Under the pieces are notes generated by a model, which saw only the letters and a list, made by a program, of their open reading frames with translations, was not told the origin of the DNA and ran no database searches. This document shows, piece by piece, positions 27,443-40,800 of a stretch of DNA of 64,000 bases. Origin of the DNA: Archilochus colubris. Lineage: Eukaryota > Chordata > Aves > Apodiformes > Trochilidae. Position numbers and translations under genes: made by a program. The stretch is from assembly GCA_023079485.1 (NCBI GenBank), contig CM041085.1, positions 90,841,115 through 90,905,114 of the forward strand. The letters are read 5' to 3'. Within the stretch, counting starts at the first letter, position 1. Each line of letters opens with the position of its first letter.

Positions 27443-27494
27443 AAATTTTGGTTTTGTGCTTATACCCACCTGTATAAGCACAAGAAAAGAATTT
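27443..27494 (+). other. Long imperfect inverted repeat (hairpin)
   Basis: A perfect 12-bp stem (TTGTGCTTATAC at 27454-27465 and its complement at 27472-27483) closes on a 6-base loop. Beyond it the arms continue to pair outward for nine more positions (two as G-U), interrupted by one 2x2 internal loop, giving a ~52-nt hairpin. It could be a precursor-like RNA fold, a MITE remnant or a chance palindrome in AT-rich DNA. No flanking duplication is evident. Confidence 0.75.
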
Positions 27495-28499
27495 CCTGTA
27501 TGTTATATCCATCTTATTGAAATCAGTCAAACCAGGAAGCCTAGAATATGACATTTTATCTAACTTCACAGCAATCCACTTATGCCATTCATCATCAGAA
27601 ACTGTTTTCAAATGCCACTTCTCATTTATTTGATTCAGTGAGCACAATGGCATCAAATTTCATTGCTCTGAAGCAGAGAAAAGTTTTTCCTCTGAAACTG
27701 GATAGGGTTCCTGAAATTCTGCCTCATTTCCTGTGTCTGCAGACATTTTCTATTATATTCTGTTATATTGGTAATAATTGTCCATGTGTAAGCAAAGTAT
27801 AGTGAAATGGATACTATTTGAATGGAAATCCCTATGTGTCTTTGGTTGTACAAATTAAAGGCAGATTGGTTTCTATTTCAGATTCTGCAGTTCAGAACTC
27901 AGTCATCTTGCAATTATGATGACTCTCCAATCCTATTCTTGAATAACTCTACTGGCTTCATTATTTATTTCTTTATGTATTTTATTCTGATTTGCAGAAA
28001 CATGAAATCAAATGTAGAAAAATGCCACTGGCAGGTAAGATCTATTTTAACTTCAGGCATGTTGTAAACTAAATAAACTCAGGGAGCATTGTAATGCAGA
28101 CATTCTTCTCTGCTAAAAATACTGGATGCAATCAAACTTGAGCTATCAGGGAAAGGAAGACTTTATCCACTAACATGTTCATCATAATGCTCTATTAGCT
28201 CTAAAAATCTATTCAGTAAAATACTATATATGTGATTTAAGGCTGAATCCTACAAGAACTTCCTTCATAGAAAAATCTCTTTTCTATAGCTGTAGTGCTC
28301 TGTTAAGTAAATGTGTCCCAGTACATTTCAGATTCATAGGAAGGTTATTTCCTTATTCTCACAATTTTACTTATAAATATTATGAAATATTTTGTATTAA
28401 AAATTGCATATATGCAAATCTCACTAGTCTGCCAAGCAGAAGCACACTGCTGTGTGTAAGCAAATTTTCTTTCATGAACAACTATGTGTCAAGTCATTT

Positions 28500-28600
28500 A
28501 ATCATAGAATGTCAGATTGGAAGGGACATTAAGGATCATCTGGTTCAACCCTAAATCCTGCTGGCTTCATGGAGGAGGAAGCAGCATTGCAAATATAACC
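28500..28600 (-). repeat. CR1 LINE 3'-end fragment
   Basis: It begins 'aatcatagaatgtcagattggaagggac' and continues 'aaggatcatctggttcaacccta', the reverse complement of a CR1 terminus. The similarity fades at about 28600. Confidence 0.85.
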
Positions 28601-30189
28601 TTACATGAAATGTCTGCAATAGCATTAGACAGCTTCCTGTCAACACAGGAGCAGGGTGTTTGTATCAATTACAAGTGTTGAAAATTGTAGGCTCCAAGAA
28701 TTACTCAATAGAAATGATACTGATAAAGCAAGAGGTAAAAAGAAATAGAAGGCCAAGACCTCAAAGAATGAATTTAAAGAAGTGAGAAAGAAAGAATGAG
28801 AGTTGTCTAAAAATACTGAATCCCACCTCCTGGTGCATTAATCTGGATGTTAGCTGGACTTGAGAATCTGTTGTCTAAAGCTAGACTGGGATGTATCTAT
28901 AAGGAGTGCTACCATACAGATTATGATCGCAATCTGATGAATGCCAGGAATGCCAGTCTTAAAAACCAATATTGATTCAATCTTATATCAGCAAGTGCCC
29001 GATCACAAAGAGGGAAGTCTCTCAAGAGTTACTTCCTCAAAGGCTAGCATGCAAGTTCTTAATCTGTTTTATAGTGAATCTGAAGTGTGGAATTTCAGCG
29101 GCATCAGCTGAATGTGGCATCAGTGGCATCAGTCTGGACAAATGCAAGTATTTCCTCCAAAAAAGCCTGCTTATCCTGTAATGGCTGAGTTTTAACTCCA
29201 AGGCTGATCAAAAGCCTCTTTTCTACATTGTGTAGCTCTTTTCCAAACATTTCCTAATAAAATACTGATATAACAGTCCAGCATAAACTCTTCCATTTTA
29301 AAAGTACAACTGTTAAGAAGGAAAACCAAGATTTAATCATGTTTTTATGAGGAAAAAAAACCTGTTAAATCTACCTCAGCTGGTCTTAATCAAAGGCTTT
29401 CAGTTTCTTAGACCCTTTCAGGATAGACTGCAGAACACACTTCATCTATGTGCTTTTACATGTTAGCAGTGCTTAAAGCAGATGAACCCTTCTTTAGTGG
29501 GTCTGGCTTTAGTGGGCCCATTTTATATCTACAACCACATTTTGTGCTCCACAATTAGAGAATAAAAAATTAGATGCGTCTGTCAACAAGTAAAAGAATA
29601 AAAAGAAAGGAAGAAGGAAAACAAAACAATTATAAAAATTAAAATAATAATAATTTAAAAACCATGAGGCAACAGAGAGTATAAAAAATTCTTTTAGTTC
29701 TTGCAGTGTTCTGCTGCCCTGTAGTACAGAGCTGGAGAAGCAAAGGAACCAGATGGTAATGTTGCTAACCTGGGGCCTTTTGCCAGCAGCTTCCTGCAGG
29801 TGCAGGAAGAGATTGGTTAAAGGCTAATGCAGTCTATTCATCAATGTCAAGATTTCCTACACCCGACACCATTGATCTCTGGAGTGGTGAACATCACCCT
29901 CCCCCAGGTGCCTTGTTGACTCAAGAGTCAGTGTGTTGTGGCTTCAATCTGAAGTCTTTTGTTTGCAGTTCTCTGCTGAAACCACTTTAAAGCACCATTC
30001 TCCGTAACATCTGGATAACAAGCTGTGTGGTTTCCCCTGACTGTTGACACAGACAAACTGGAATTCAGCTTATTTTAGGTAATGTTAATTTGACAAAGTC
30101 ACAGTTAACAAGAGGTTAAAAGTCTGTTGTTTTGTAAGATTGCTCTTTAGATACAGGGTCTTTCTGTATTTGAGGCATTCTGATATGAT

Positions 30190-30250
30190 AGGTGTACCAA
30201 ATAATTCAGGTTGAAAGGTGCCTTAAGGAGCCTTTCTCTCTCAAAAGAGG
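30190..30250 (-). repeat. CR1 LINE 3'-end fragment, diverged
   Basis: The text 'accaaataattcaggttgaaaggtgccttaaggagcc' resembles the antisense CR1 start 'agaataattcaggttggaagggaccttaggag'. Only about 60 bp are recognisable. Confidence 0.6.
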
Positions 30251-31404
30251 AACATGTTTTGTGTTCTTTTTCTGGAATTATTCTGACTTTTATTTTCATG
30301 AGAAGAAAACATCAGAAGTTTATGGAAACTTTGATCGCAAGTCTTTTAAAGTGGCATGTTCAAAAGCACTAAACGAAAACAACATTTAAGTTAAACATAA
30401 GCAGAAATACATTACAATCTTGAAGTTAAACAGTAGATGTATTGTTAATCTTCTGGCTCATGGAGTAGCAATAAGGACAGAATAATGTATCTTTGTTGGA
30501 AAAGTTTAATCTAGATAGAGAAAAATTATATCAGAGGTCTTAAGATTGCAAGCCATTCGAGATGATAGAAAAATATTTTAAAAACTTATAAGATTTGTAA
30601 TATATCAGCTCTTCTACAAGTGGTATGTGTAGAAGGCTACTGAAATCTAAGTCACTGCACATCAAGACCTCTATGTTTCAGAAGTCAAGTGTTAAAGCAT
30701 AGTGCAAAGCTTTGAAATCTTAGATATAAAAGCTGAGAAGTTATAAATGAGTTAATCTTATCTGCTTTTTAAAATTTACTACATCCTGCTTTCAGATGGG
30801 TGCACATACTTAAGCAAATTACACTTCATGTTGCTTGAAAGTAATGAATGCTAATAACAGATAATGGTGTCCTGTTTCCATTTAGCACTGCCAAGAGAGC
30901 CTGAAATTTCTAAAGCTCATGATCACTGTATTTTCCAGGAACAGTCTGAGAATTTGAAAATTATATGAACAAGTTTTATTTATGCTGATTTAATTTGCTG
31001 ATTGTTTCCTTTCACAGTTGAGCATAATGTGAATGGAAAAAAAAATATCTCTGTAGTGCAATAATTTAAAAAAAATAGTTCATATTATATCACCCATTTT
31101 TATAATCATAATTTATTTTAATTTTAATAAAAAGTAGAGGAAAATATTTACAAGTAAATGTATGTAATAGATTTTAGTGAATATTTGGAAGGATTTAAAA
31201 TAGAGAAGACTAAGATGTTCACAAGGTTCCCAAAATGTAAGTTTACATCAGGTGTTTCATGCTAAGAAATTAATTTGCTTCATTTGAGTATTTTTCAAAA
31301 CGCTATCTAGTAAGAGTTAGCAAAGAATTTGGAATACCTTTTTGGCTGAAATTTGTGAAAAAAATGTAAATAAATAAAGTTAGAGAACTTTATTATTTAT
31401 TATT

Positions 31405-31460
31405 ATTTTAGAGGTCTTTTCCAACCATAACAATTCTGTGATTCTTGTGGTTCTATTCTT
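31405..31460 (+). repeat. CR1 LINE 3'-end fragment
   Basis: The sense text 'ttagaggtcttttccaaccataacaattctgtgattctt' is a CR1 3' terminus. It follows an AT-rich TTATTATTTATTATTATT tract at 31389. Confidence 0.75.
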
Positions 31461-33149
31461 TCACAGTTCCAACTCAGATCACAATCATTTATTATGCTAT
31501 GAATGATGAATGTGTTAAGTATTGTGCTCAGGGATATCAAATATGCAGTATATAACAAATCACTTCCTTTTTACGGTTGCAGCACAACTTGTTTCTTAAT
31601 TTAATGGTTTGAGCTTTAATGTTGTATTCTGTTTATAATGCATTTCAGTTCAGAATGTTCACTGTGCAGGATTTTTACCTTCAGTCCTTATTGTCTGTGA
31701 AACTGTGTGTTTCTTCTATAATGAAAACATACAACAATGATACTGCAATGAATTTTTACCCTCCCTTACGAATCTTGCATTTTTCTGGATGGTATACTAA
31801 TGGTAATAGCTCAAGGCCCTTCTCAGTGACAACTGAAAGCAGGACTGCTTGTTGGCCTTTGGTTTGGATCCCAAATGGTTCTCCTTTTAAAGCTGACCTT
31901 TGGATGCAGCCCTCTGTATCAGGAAGAAATATTATCATTTTATCCGCTGACAGAAATTGAAAGTTCTGTGGTTCCTTCCCCTGAAACTCCACTCACTACT
32001 GCAATATCCTCTTCTACCCTCCAAAGCAGGCAATATGCCAAAATGCAGCTGCTTAAATTGTATTACACAAGATTTTCATTCTGCTGCCTGCCAGATCTGG
32101 ATGATATGTTATCTTTCTGTTCTGAACACTTCAAATAATTTCTTAAGTCTAAACTGTGAACTCTGTAGATATGACTAGATACATGGTGTAACCCTGACAC
32201 CGCCAGTGCTGTAGTTCACCTTTCATAATCCTATAATTGAATCTGACTGGGTAGTAGAATAATTGAAAAATAATACAGAATGTTTCATATGTTCAACAAA
32301 GCAAAGATGTAATCTTCAAGTTTGCTTCTAGGACCACTTCAATAGGAGCGTGTGTATACTTAGATGATTAATTTTTCAATCAGTTGGATTTCTCCCTTTA
32401 CCCTGGAAGATAATGCTCTACAGTGATTCTGTTCTATAGAGAGCAAATGGCATTGAGAAAATATCTAAGTGTAAATTTCACTTTCATTCAAGTCATTCCC
32501 ATGTCCACTTTTTGCAGCTGCCTTAGAAAATTAATTTCATGTGTCTGAGATACCAACCTCAGTGTACTGTGCACACACGTGAATGACTTCTGGCTAATTG
32601 ACTAAATCAATTCACACCAATTATAATTGCATTTTCAGTCCAAAAAGCACCACATAGCTTAGAAGCAGAAAACTGTGTGTGCGAGCTGTGCCTAGCTAGG
32701 CAAGGATTATGTGTCTCAAATCAACACAGCTTGACATTCAGTTATCAGATACACACAGTATCTGCTCTCAATAATACATGAATTATTCTCAGAAATTATA
32801 CTAAGGGTTCTGAATAGCTATTAAGTTTGTGAAACTAAAAATCTGATTCCAGGCAGTTTGTGAACAAAAAAAGTCAAATTTAGTTTATTTAAAGAATTGT
32901 TACAAATGCTTATTTATCTCTATTGCATTTGTGAAATATTTTTACTTTACTCTCAGCTAAATTGCTCCTTCAACTGTAAATTATTTTTTAAAATAACACA
33001 GTATGGAAAATTGAAAAATAACTCTATAAATAGTTCAGTATTGAGTTGATCGCCTGCTTCTGCTCATTTTCAAAAGTCTATCATGTCACACGATGTTCAA
33101 GAAAAAAATCAAAAGCGACATTTAAAATTTTAAAAAAATTAACAACAGG

Positions 33150-33797
33150 GAAGGTCTTTGGTTCACTGCAGACAAAAGAAATACAGAAGGATGACCATGA
33201 GCCAGAAATGTTCCCTTGTGTCTAAGAAAGCCAATGGCATCCTGGGGTGTGGAGAGAGATACTCCTCCCCCTCTACCATGGTGAGGCCATATCTGAAATA
33301 CTGTGTCCAGTTCTGGGCCTTTCAGTTCAGGAAGAACAAGGAACTGCTTGAGGGAGTCCAACACATAACAAAGATAATTAGGGAGTGGAACATCTCCCTT
33401 ATGAGGAAAGGATGAGGTAGCTGAGTCTCTTTAGCCTGGAAAAGAGCACACTGATGGGTGACCACATTGCTGTTTATAAATATGCAAAGGGCAAGTGTCA
33501 GGAGGATGGAGCCAGGCTCTTCTCAGTGATGTCCAATGATAGGACAAGAGGCAACAGGTGCAAGCTGAAGCATAGAAGGTTCCACGTAAACATGAGGAAA
33601 ATTTTTTTCACCCTGAGGGTGACAGAGCAGCAGCACAGGCTGCCCAGCGAGGTTGTGAAGTCTCCTTTGGAGACATTCAAAAGCCAGCTGGATACACTCC
33701 TGTGCGACCTGCACAAGGTGATCCTGTCCTGGCAAGGGGCTTGGACTCGATGATGTTTTGAGGTCATTTCCAACTCATAACTTTCTGGGATTCTATG
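33150..33797 (+). repeat. CR1 LINE 3' fragment with decayed ORF2 end
   Basis: The sense strand carries the C-terminal end of the CR1 pol-like protein in broken frames. One, from 33158, contains KCSLVSKKANGILGCG and VRPYLKYCVQFWAFQF. Another, from 33454, contains DGARLFSVMSNDRTRGN, RLPSEVVKSPLETFKSQLDT and neighbours. The 3' end reads 'gatgatgttttgaggtcatttccaactcataactttctgggattctatg'. A stop and a frame change near 33415-33454, with 5' truncation, show it is dead. The antisense frames at 33122, 33498 and 33523 are shadows. Confidence 0.93.
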
Positions 33798-34138
33798 TAA
33801 TATAGTGGAATTCATAGATCTTTCTGGATAGAGATTAATTGTTGTTATGTCTTTCTGGTATGTTATAACAGCAGTAATCTCATCCTGAATTTGGTACTAG
33901 GCACCAAATACACATTGTACTACAAAGTGTAAATAATTCCATTTCCACTTCAGTATATCTTAGAGGTCAGATTTTCTGGGTCTCCACTGTGGTAATATTA
34001 AGCTGGGGATTGGTGACTGTCAGGGTGGAGCTATGATCTGAAATATTTTGATTACTTGTTTATGTGGCCATACATATTTTTTGTTTATTAGCAAAAAGCA
34101 GTTAAAAAGTGGATTTGAGACCAATATTTCCCTTTTTA

Positions 34139-34190
34139 GAATCATAGAACCATAGAATAATTTGTGTTGGAAGGACCTCTCTCCTTCCAA
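34139..34190 (-). repeat. Short CR1 LINE 3'-end fragment
   Basis: The text 'agaatcatagaaccatagaataatttgtgttggaaggacct' is the antisense CR1 terminus with its short terminal repeat units. It stops after about 50 bp and is a strongly 5'-truncated insertion or a remnant. Confidence 0.85.
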
Positions 34191-34752
34191 TATATGTTTT
34201 ATTGGTGCTGTCTGAAAGTTTCCAATCACAGCGTAAGGACAAAGGTTGTGAAGAATCAGATATTTCTCTACAAGGAGCAAAAACATACTTGCTTCTTCAG
34301 GAGCAAAGCTGTAAACCTGACAGTGTTTTTTGTAAAGATAAGTAGTTTACAGATTCCACACAATTCAGTACAGTCAGCTTTGTAGAAAACAAACTATGCT
34401 GAGTTTTATCTCACATAACTGTTTGAAATTACAGATAAATGACTTTAACACCTCTTTTGGCAGTTTAACAATTGTGAATAATAAAATGGTTGGTCTTTTT
34501 TTCAGACCTTACTTTGGAAATAGAATTTCAGTCAGTTTCATATCTCCCAAGGCTTACATATTTAGGACCAGTTTTATTTTATGCTCAGTAGGTAAGAAGT
34601 GTGATGTGCTGTGTAACAGCTGTTATTATCACTGACACTCGTTGCCTTTGATATCATGAAAAAGTGTTAAAATACATTTAATTTCTGTGCTTTTTTTGTT
34701 TTTAATTGATTGCCTACAATACAAGTGACATGACTATCTGAATCTGTTACAG

Positions 34753-34811
34753 TGTGCCTGAATATTATGACTATGGTCACGGAACAAGCGAAGAGGCTTA
34801 TGACAGCTACG
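34753..34811 (+). CDS. KHDRBS2: KHDRBS2 (SLM1) penultimate coding exon
   Basis: This 59-bp exon completes the serine codon begun in the previous exon and encodes VPEYYDYGHGTSEEAYDSY. It then gives one base to the next codon. Its acceptor is TTACAG and its donor is ACG|GTAAGG. Five of 19 residues are tyrosine, including the YYDYGHG motif shared by Sam68, SLM1 and SLM2. The SVPEYYDYGHG wording is that of KHDRBS2. The exon is not a multiple of three, so skipping it would shift the frame and change the end of the protein. Confidence 0.95.
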
Positions 34812-37800
34812 GTAAGGTCTATTCTATCTTCAAAAAAAAGTGTGAAATCAAAAGAAAATATCAGTCTCTAACAACTTCAAAATTACTTCCACATTCTTTT
34901 CTTTCTTTCTCTGCCTTTGCAAAGACCAAACAAAATGGATTTGTGTAACTTAAGCTGAGGCTTGACTTATTGAAGTAGGACCAGAAAATTGGACTGATCA
35001 ATTTTGATCAAAATTACAAAGTCAATTAATCACAGTAGCAGATCAGCTTTAACAGCAACGCTGAAGTTTCTGATTAATGCCTGAATGTATGTTTCACAGT
35101 GTTAAGTTTCAGTTTGCTCGGTGTGCCAGCAATATTGTGCATCTGCTACTGTCAGATATATCACTTCAACTAGCCAGTTTTGTCAGTCTTTTAAATATTC
35201 CTAGTCATAGGAGAGGATTCTGTACCAACACAGGAACCCCCACTGCACCAAGAGGTAAAGGGCTACCCCGTGCCATGTGAGGCAGTGCAAGTTGAGGGAT
35301 TCTGTGCTCATTTCACCTCCCCACCATGTCTGTGTTTGGAATAGCTCTACTTCACAAGAGCTGGAATAGCTGGAATAATTCAATTTCACAGCAGCAGAGG
35401 ACATGAGAGGAAAAGAAGGTATTGCTTCAATGTGCACAGCCCATATTCTAGGTCAGTTGTTTGATGTTAGTGATGTTTTCCAGTAACTAATTATAGTCTA
35501 GTCTGTGTTTTCCTCTCTATATTTTCAATATATTTTGCCATCAGATGGCACAGTGAATTTCACCCTGACATTTTGATTGAAGTAACAGAGCAAAGCTGAC
35601 TGTTTTCAGCTTAGACAGTGACCTAATATGTTCATCAGCAATGTCATACATAATTTACTACTGCTAGTAAAGTATCTTGAGTTTACACAGTGACTTCCAA
35701 AGCATTGTGAAAATGAGAGTTGCTGTTCATAATGCTGCAAGTGAAAGTTCCTTCAAGGAGTTATATAAGATTGCTGCTTAAAATAAATAAATTTTTTCAT
35801 GCAGCTGTGAAGAAAATGTCACTGCAATGCAAACTTGCAGTTCCCTGTATATTTGTACAGTAATCATGAGACATTGCTGAGACATCAAAATGATCCCATT
35901 GCATAATCAGCAATAACTTTTTTTGTGTGTAATCAGTATTCGGACTACATTTGGATAATATGGTGTGCAGTCAAGCAAGTTTTCAGTGCTAAACAAGTAA
36001 TAATAACAACTTCTCCATATGAATGTGTATGGTTGAGTTGCCCTTTGCTTTGTTTCCTTTTTGTATGTGCTTTTTAATACCTGCAGTGAGAAGACCTTTC
36101 TTCCCATCTAGAGATCACCTCTCCATTTCTTCTCCCAAATGCATAGGGAATGTTTTGGGCAATGGAGAGAAGCATAATCTGAGTTCAATAGTAAGAATTA
36201 CCCACACCTTAGCTTTTAACTTAACTTCCTCATTCTGAATCTCTGTGTGTTTGGGCAAGATGTTTAGAGTAATGTCACTCTTCCACCAATCCCCCATTTG
36301 TAAAACTAGAAGAATATTAGTTGTTTTCTCACCAGGGGTTTTGAATGGAGTAATTAGCTAAGGCTCACAATGTGTTCAAAGAGTGGGAATGTGACTAAAT
36401 TTATGTTCTGCATGAAGCTACTTTTTTTTTTTTTCCCCATTCAGCAGCTGAGACAAAAGCAAAATGCCTGGGTTTCCTTTACTAGAGTTGTCTTAAAATG
36501 CATGGTTGATGAATGTTGACTTGTTTTTTTAAAAAAAATATATATTCTGAGCTGGTATTAGAACACAAAGTTCTTAAATATTTTTACCGCTAAACTGGAA
36601 TAAACTTAGAAATGGACTAATGTCCCAAACTGTGAATTTTCTACTTTTCTTAAATCAGACATGACTCTGCTCCTGTTGAATTTCTTGCTTTAGTGGATGA
36701 ATGTATTTGCTAGTTCTGTGCTCTGGAAACCTGTGCATGAATTTCTTTTATCCCAAAGTCACTGCCATTTATCTGAGTAGGTAGTTTGAGGATTTAGGAC
36801 AAAAAAATATGTATGCTTAACTTTCTTGTGTTATGAATTCTTGGTATATATACTGCTGTTCTCTCTGAATCTGACTTGGTCAGTGCCCCACACCCAGCCA
36901 GTAAGAAGTCTGGTGCCACCCCTTCTCATCCTCATGTAACTTTACCATAATTCTTTGCTCTCAGAGAACTGTTCCTAGTTTTTTACTTCTTTTTCAGTAC
37001 GTTTTGGAACTCACTATGAGTCTTCTGAATCCCTCCCACTGTTTAAAATCCGTTGTCTCTTCATGTTTCACCATCCAGCAGAAACTGACTCAGGTCACTA
37101 CACACCTTGTTTTACCTTCCACAAGACTTTCTGGCACACCTCTGAATGATGTCACACACAAAAATGGTACATGAAGATAGAGCTGGTGTCTTCATGTTGT
37201 TATCCCATAGACTTTTTGTGTAACTCTGTCTTTTTACCTTTAGCCCTTCCAGTAATAGTACCTGAATTATCAAAATTAGCTGGGTTGGCACTTCTTTATT
37301 TAGTCCTGTGCATCTGCTTGCTTCCAGTTTAGGGAGGAGATTTCTCAATCCTGAGGGTTTTTTTATTCTTTTTCGTGAAGTAGATTCACCCAAATAACAA
37401 TGCTGTTTCATGCTTCCACTTTTTCTTTCTAAATATAATATAGAGCTCTCTGTAGTTTGCAAAGTATTATACAGTACCATAGCTCTCCCATATGAGCTGC
37501 CTGCTATGACTTTTCTATCTGAATTTAGTCCTTTCCAGTTCTAACCAAGGAACCTCTCAAGACAAGAGCAAAGTCAGCTAAGAGCAAGATATGTAAAATC
37601 CAGTATTTCCCATGACTTAGAGATGTTCCGGGAATGAAAGTTCATAGCTCAGAACCTTATTATGCAGTGAGACACTTAAACTCTCTTGCAATTTGATATA
37701 CTTGCCACCCAGGTTCTCCAAAGGATCAAAGGAGAGACACTTCAAAGCATCCTCTGAAGCAGCCTCTGGGCACCTGGAAATACTCAACTAAGGAATTATG

Positions 37801-40800
37801 AGATTCCTACAAATTTTCAATAGGATCAGGATTACACAGCTGCTGCTGAAGTATTCTGAAATCGCTCTTTGGGCTGAGGAACATATCTTTGGGATATATG
37901 CCTGAAAATCCTCTTGTGGAAATACCTTTACCAGGCAATTTAAAAGGCCAGTCACCTAAAGTACTGTACAATTTTCATAAAATGTAAAGCATCCTCACCT
38001 CTGATTGCACTCAGCAAGCATTTATGGTACTTATGTCACTGAAGGTCTTGATACCTGCAGACAGTAATTTAAATCTAGGAGTCTAAACTAAGTTGACAGT
38101 GCCACTTTGACTTGTTGGTGATGTGTATGTTTTAAAACATAAGGCATGAAATTGGATTAGTTTATGAACAGGAAGTGTAAATCCATTGCTCTCATTATAC
38201 TTTAATAATTTAATGTTTTCCCTTCTGGTGCTGTTATCATTTGAGGAGATATCTAGTGCAAATATGAATGTAATGATTTGCCTTCTAAATCAATTAGGCT
38301 AAAATTAATAACTCACCTTCACTGCAAGGACCACTGTAAAGGAAAAGCCTTAGGAAGGAGAAACCATTCGCATTGTTATTTCTTTCTCCTTTTCCCTCTT
38401 TTTTTGAGGAACTGACATTCTCAATATGTGTTATGTTGTGTTAGGCCACTGTAGAAAGATAACAGAGAGAGTATGGCTTGCTAGCAAGGCTCATGCATTA
38501 CATTATAAGCTATATTAATTGTAGTGAGGATGGAGGAACGTAAGACTGTGTGACTTATCAGATGCTGTAGTTCACAGCCTGGTGCATATGCTGCCTGGTG
38601 TATTACCTGAAAATTATGGCAATTTATGTTTTTATGCCATGTCATGAACTGCAGTATCTGAGAAGCAAGTACCCCTGGACTTCTGTTTTTACTGCTAAAA
38701 AAGCATAAGCCTTAGGCAGAGAATGAAAGTAGAGGGATAAAGTCTATAATCTCCTAAACCACCAGAATTAAATACCATCTGCCAAATGCCTTAGGCAAGA
38801 GGAACATTAATCTGCACCTTGTCTCCTACAAAAAGAGGGAAGATACGAGTGAAGTCCACTCACATTCCTGTTGCTCTACAGAAAGAGCTTACAAGGCTGC
38901 TTACTGCTTGTGCTGCCATTGTGGCAAGGGAACGTTATTTAAGTGTGCTTTGTCTTCACAAAAAGTTTTCAGTTATGCACATTTTCTCTAATTAAAACAT
39001 TTTTTAGAGCATGTTCTGCTCCAGTTTAGCATTAAGAGCTCACTTGTGAACAACTGGTATTTGGTTTCAGGATAATTCCATCTTTAATTAAAATCAGAGT
39101 GTATAACTGTTTGGTATATTCCCTTTTAATGTAAGACACCATTTAAGTTGTAAAATGCTGCCACAATGATTTATATGACTATTTCACAAATACTTTCTCC
39201 CCAGTCAGTCCATATAGGAGCTTTGTTATTGTGATTATAATAGTTTACCAGGTAATCTTCTACACAGGCAGCACTTTATGAACATATTTTTTATAGGGCT
39301 TTATAGGGCTAGCAAATAAAAATGCACAACAATTTTCTGCTACTTCTTTATAATCTTGTTTATTATTTTGTTTTGGTTTTATCCTGAAGAGTATATTATC
39401 TAGATCATTTTTTAAGAATAGTAATGATAGTTTCTGCTGAAGAAGTAAAAGTAAGAATATACTGATGAGATTTAGGGAGGAAAGAGTGTATGAATGGTTC
39501 GAACTTTAGGAATTCAGATGAATAGGCTGAATGAGTAGCTACCTTAGTAGAAATCAATTCTCATACTTCATGTCTAGACAGAAGCATGTTCACTGCATGG
39601 AGAAACTCAACTAACTACCATCCTGGTGTGAGATAAACCCTGTCTTGATTAATCAGGTAAAGCCATTCTGCAACGTATCCAGGAAAGCATTTGTAAATTT
39701 TGAAAAAAAACACTTCTTTGCTGTTGCTCTGCAGGTGAAGAAGTTTGTTGAGCTGTCAACTCCAAATTCCTTCCTCATTTTTCATGATAATTTTGCTATT
39801 GTCAGTCATTGGTCCTAATACCCATTAAGCTCAGGACTGCTAAATGTTTCTTACCTTATTTTCTCTAGCCTAGCCCCAGTTATATCTACAAATGTAGGAA
39901 ATTAAGTGCTCCAAAAAGCAGTGATTGATATGCAGAGGTAAGAATCATAGGTCTGATTGTCCTCATTACAGTCCTTGACTTCACATAGCTTACAGGCACA
40001 GTCTTTGCTAATTAGTAATAATAAATGTGAACTGGTTGTTCATTTATGTCATCTGAGCATACACATTTGCTATCCAATAGGAAATACAACTGGCAACATT
40101 CCAAAGAAAACTTGGTTTAGTTTCTAGGTCTTGAAGAATCTTTACATCAATAAGGCATCCCATAGGCAACAGGACACAGATTGCTCCAGTGTGGTGCAGT
40201 TTTTCTGCTGTGCTTTGGCAGAGCATCTGACAGGCAGATTAGTGCACACTGTGTGCTCCTACACTAGCATAGGACCAGGAGTGCTCTTCTGAACCAGATT
40301 TCCCAGTGGGCCTCATTTGTCACTCTTCTTTTCGTATCACCCAGTAGGGTATGATTTTTAGCTTGATACTAAACCAGAAGATGCACTCCAGCTGTTTGAG
40401 AGGTTCAAATTATGGTCAGCCTGCAATGGAAGAAAATCTCTAAAAGCCATACAGAGTGAATATCAGGTCCTCAGCATCAGCTATTTCACTCTGCAGATCA
40501 TTCCTATTTGTATGCACTATGTGCTAATATTGATACAGCACCTGAATCCTGATGCCTACCCAGCTGTCCAAGATAATGACCTTGCCACATGCTCTGACCC
40601 AGAAAATGCTGGTGTGCAGTGGGCCTCCATGATCACCTTTATTTTGGGGGGTGCAGAGGCTCTGGTCTCCTCCTGACCATGAGGAAGGTATACCCCCACC
40701 CCTGGGAGCTCAGAATTGCTCCTGAGCCCTCCTCTACAGATCTGTTTTCCTTGCACCAGATTTCATTGAAGACTTTTACTGCATATGGACAGGAGATAGG

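Larger units (their letters stand above)
17457..34752 (+). other. KHDRBS2: KHDRBS2 intron, about 17.3 kb
   Basis: The intron runs from a GTAAGC donor to a TTACAG acceptor. It contains an ERVL-like solo LTR (24292-25111), CR1 fragments (25868, 28500, 30190, 31405, 33150, 34139), a 24-A run at 24165, a long hairpin at 27443-27494 and a 37-bp exon-like segment at 27998-28034. I see no other coding sequence. The stretches 17457-24160 and 25160-25860, and most of 26050-28490 outside the hairpin and exon-like segment, hold nothing else I can name. The open frame at 21825-22118 has no recognisable product. Confidence 0.9.

Noticed and set aside
33454..33753. 99-codon open frame with basic residues
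   Set aside because: It is the CR1 ORF2 C-terminal remnant within the repeat at 33150-33797.
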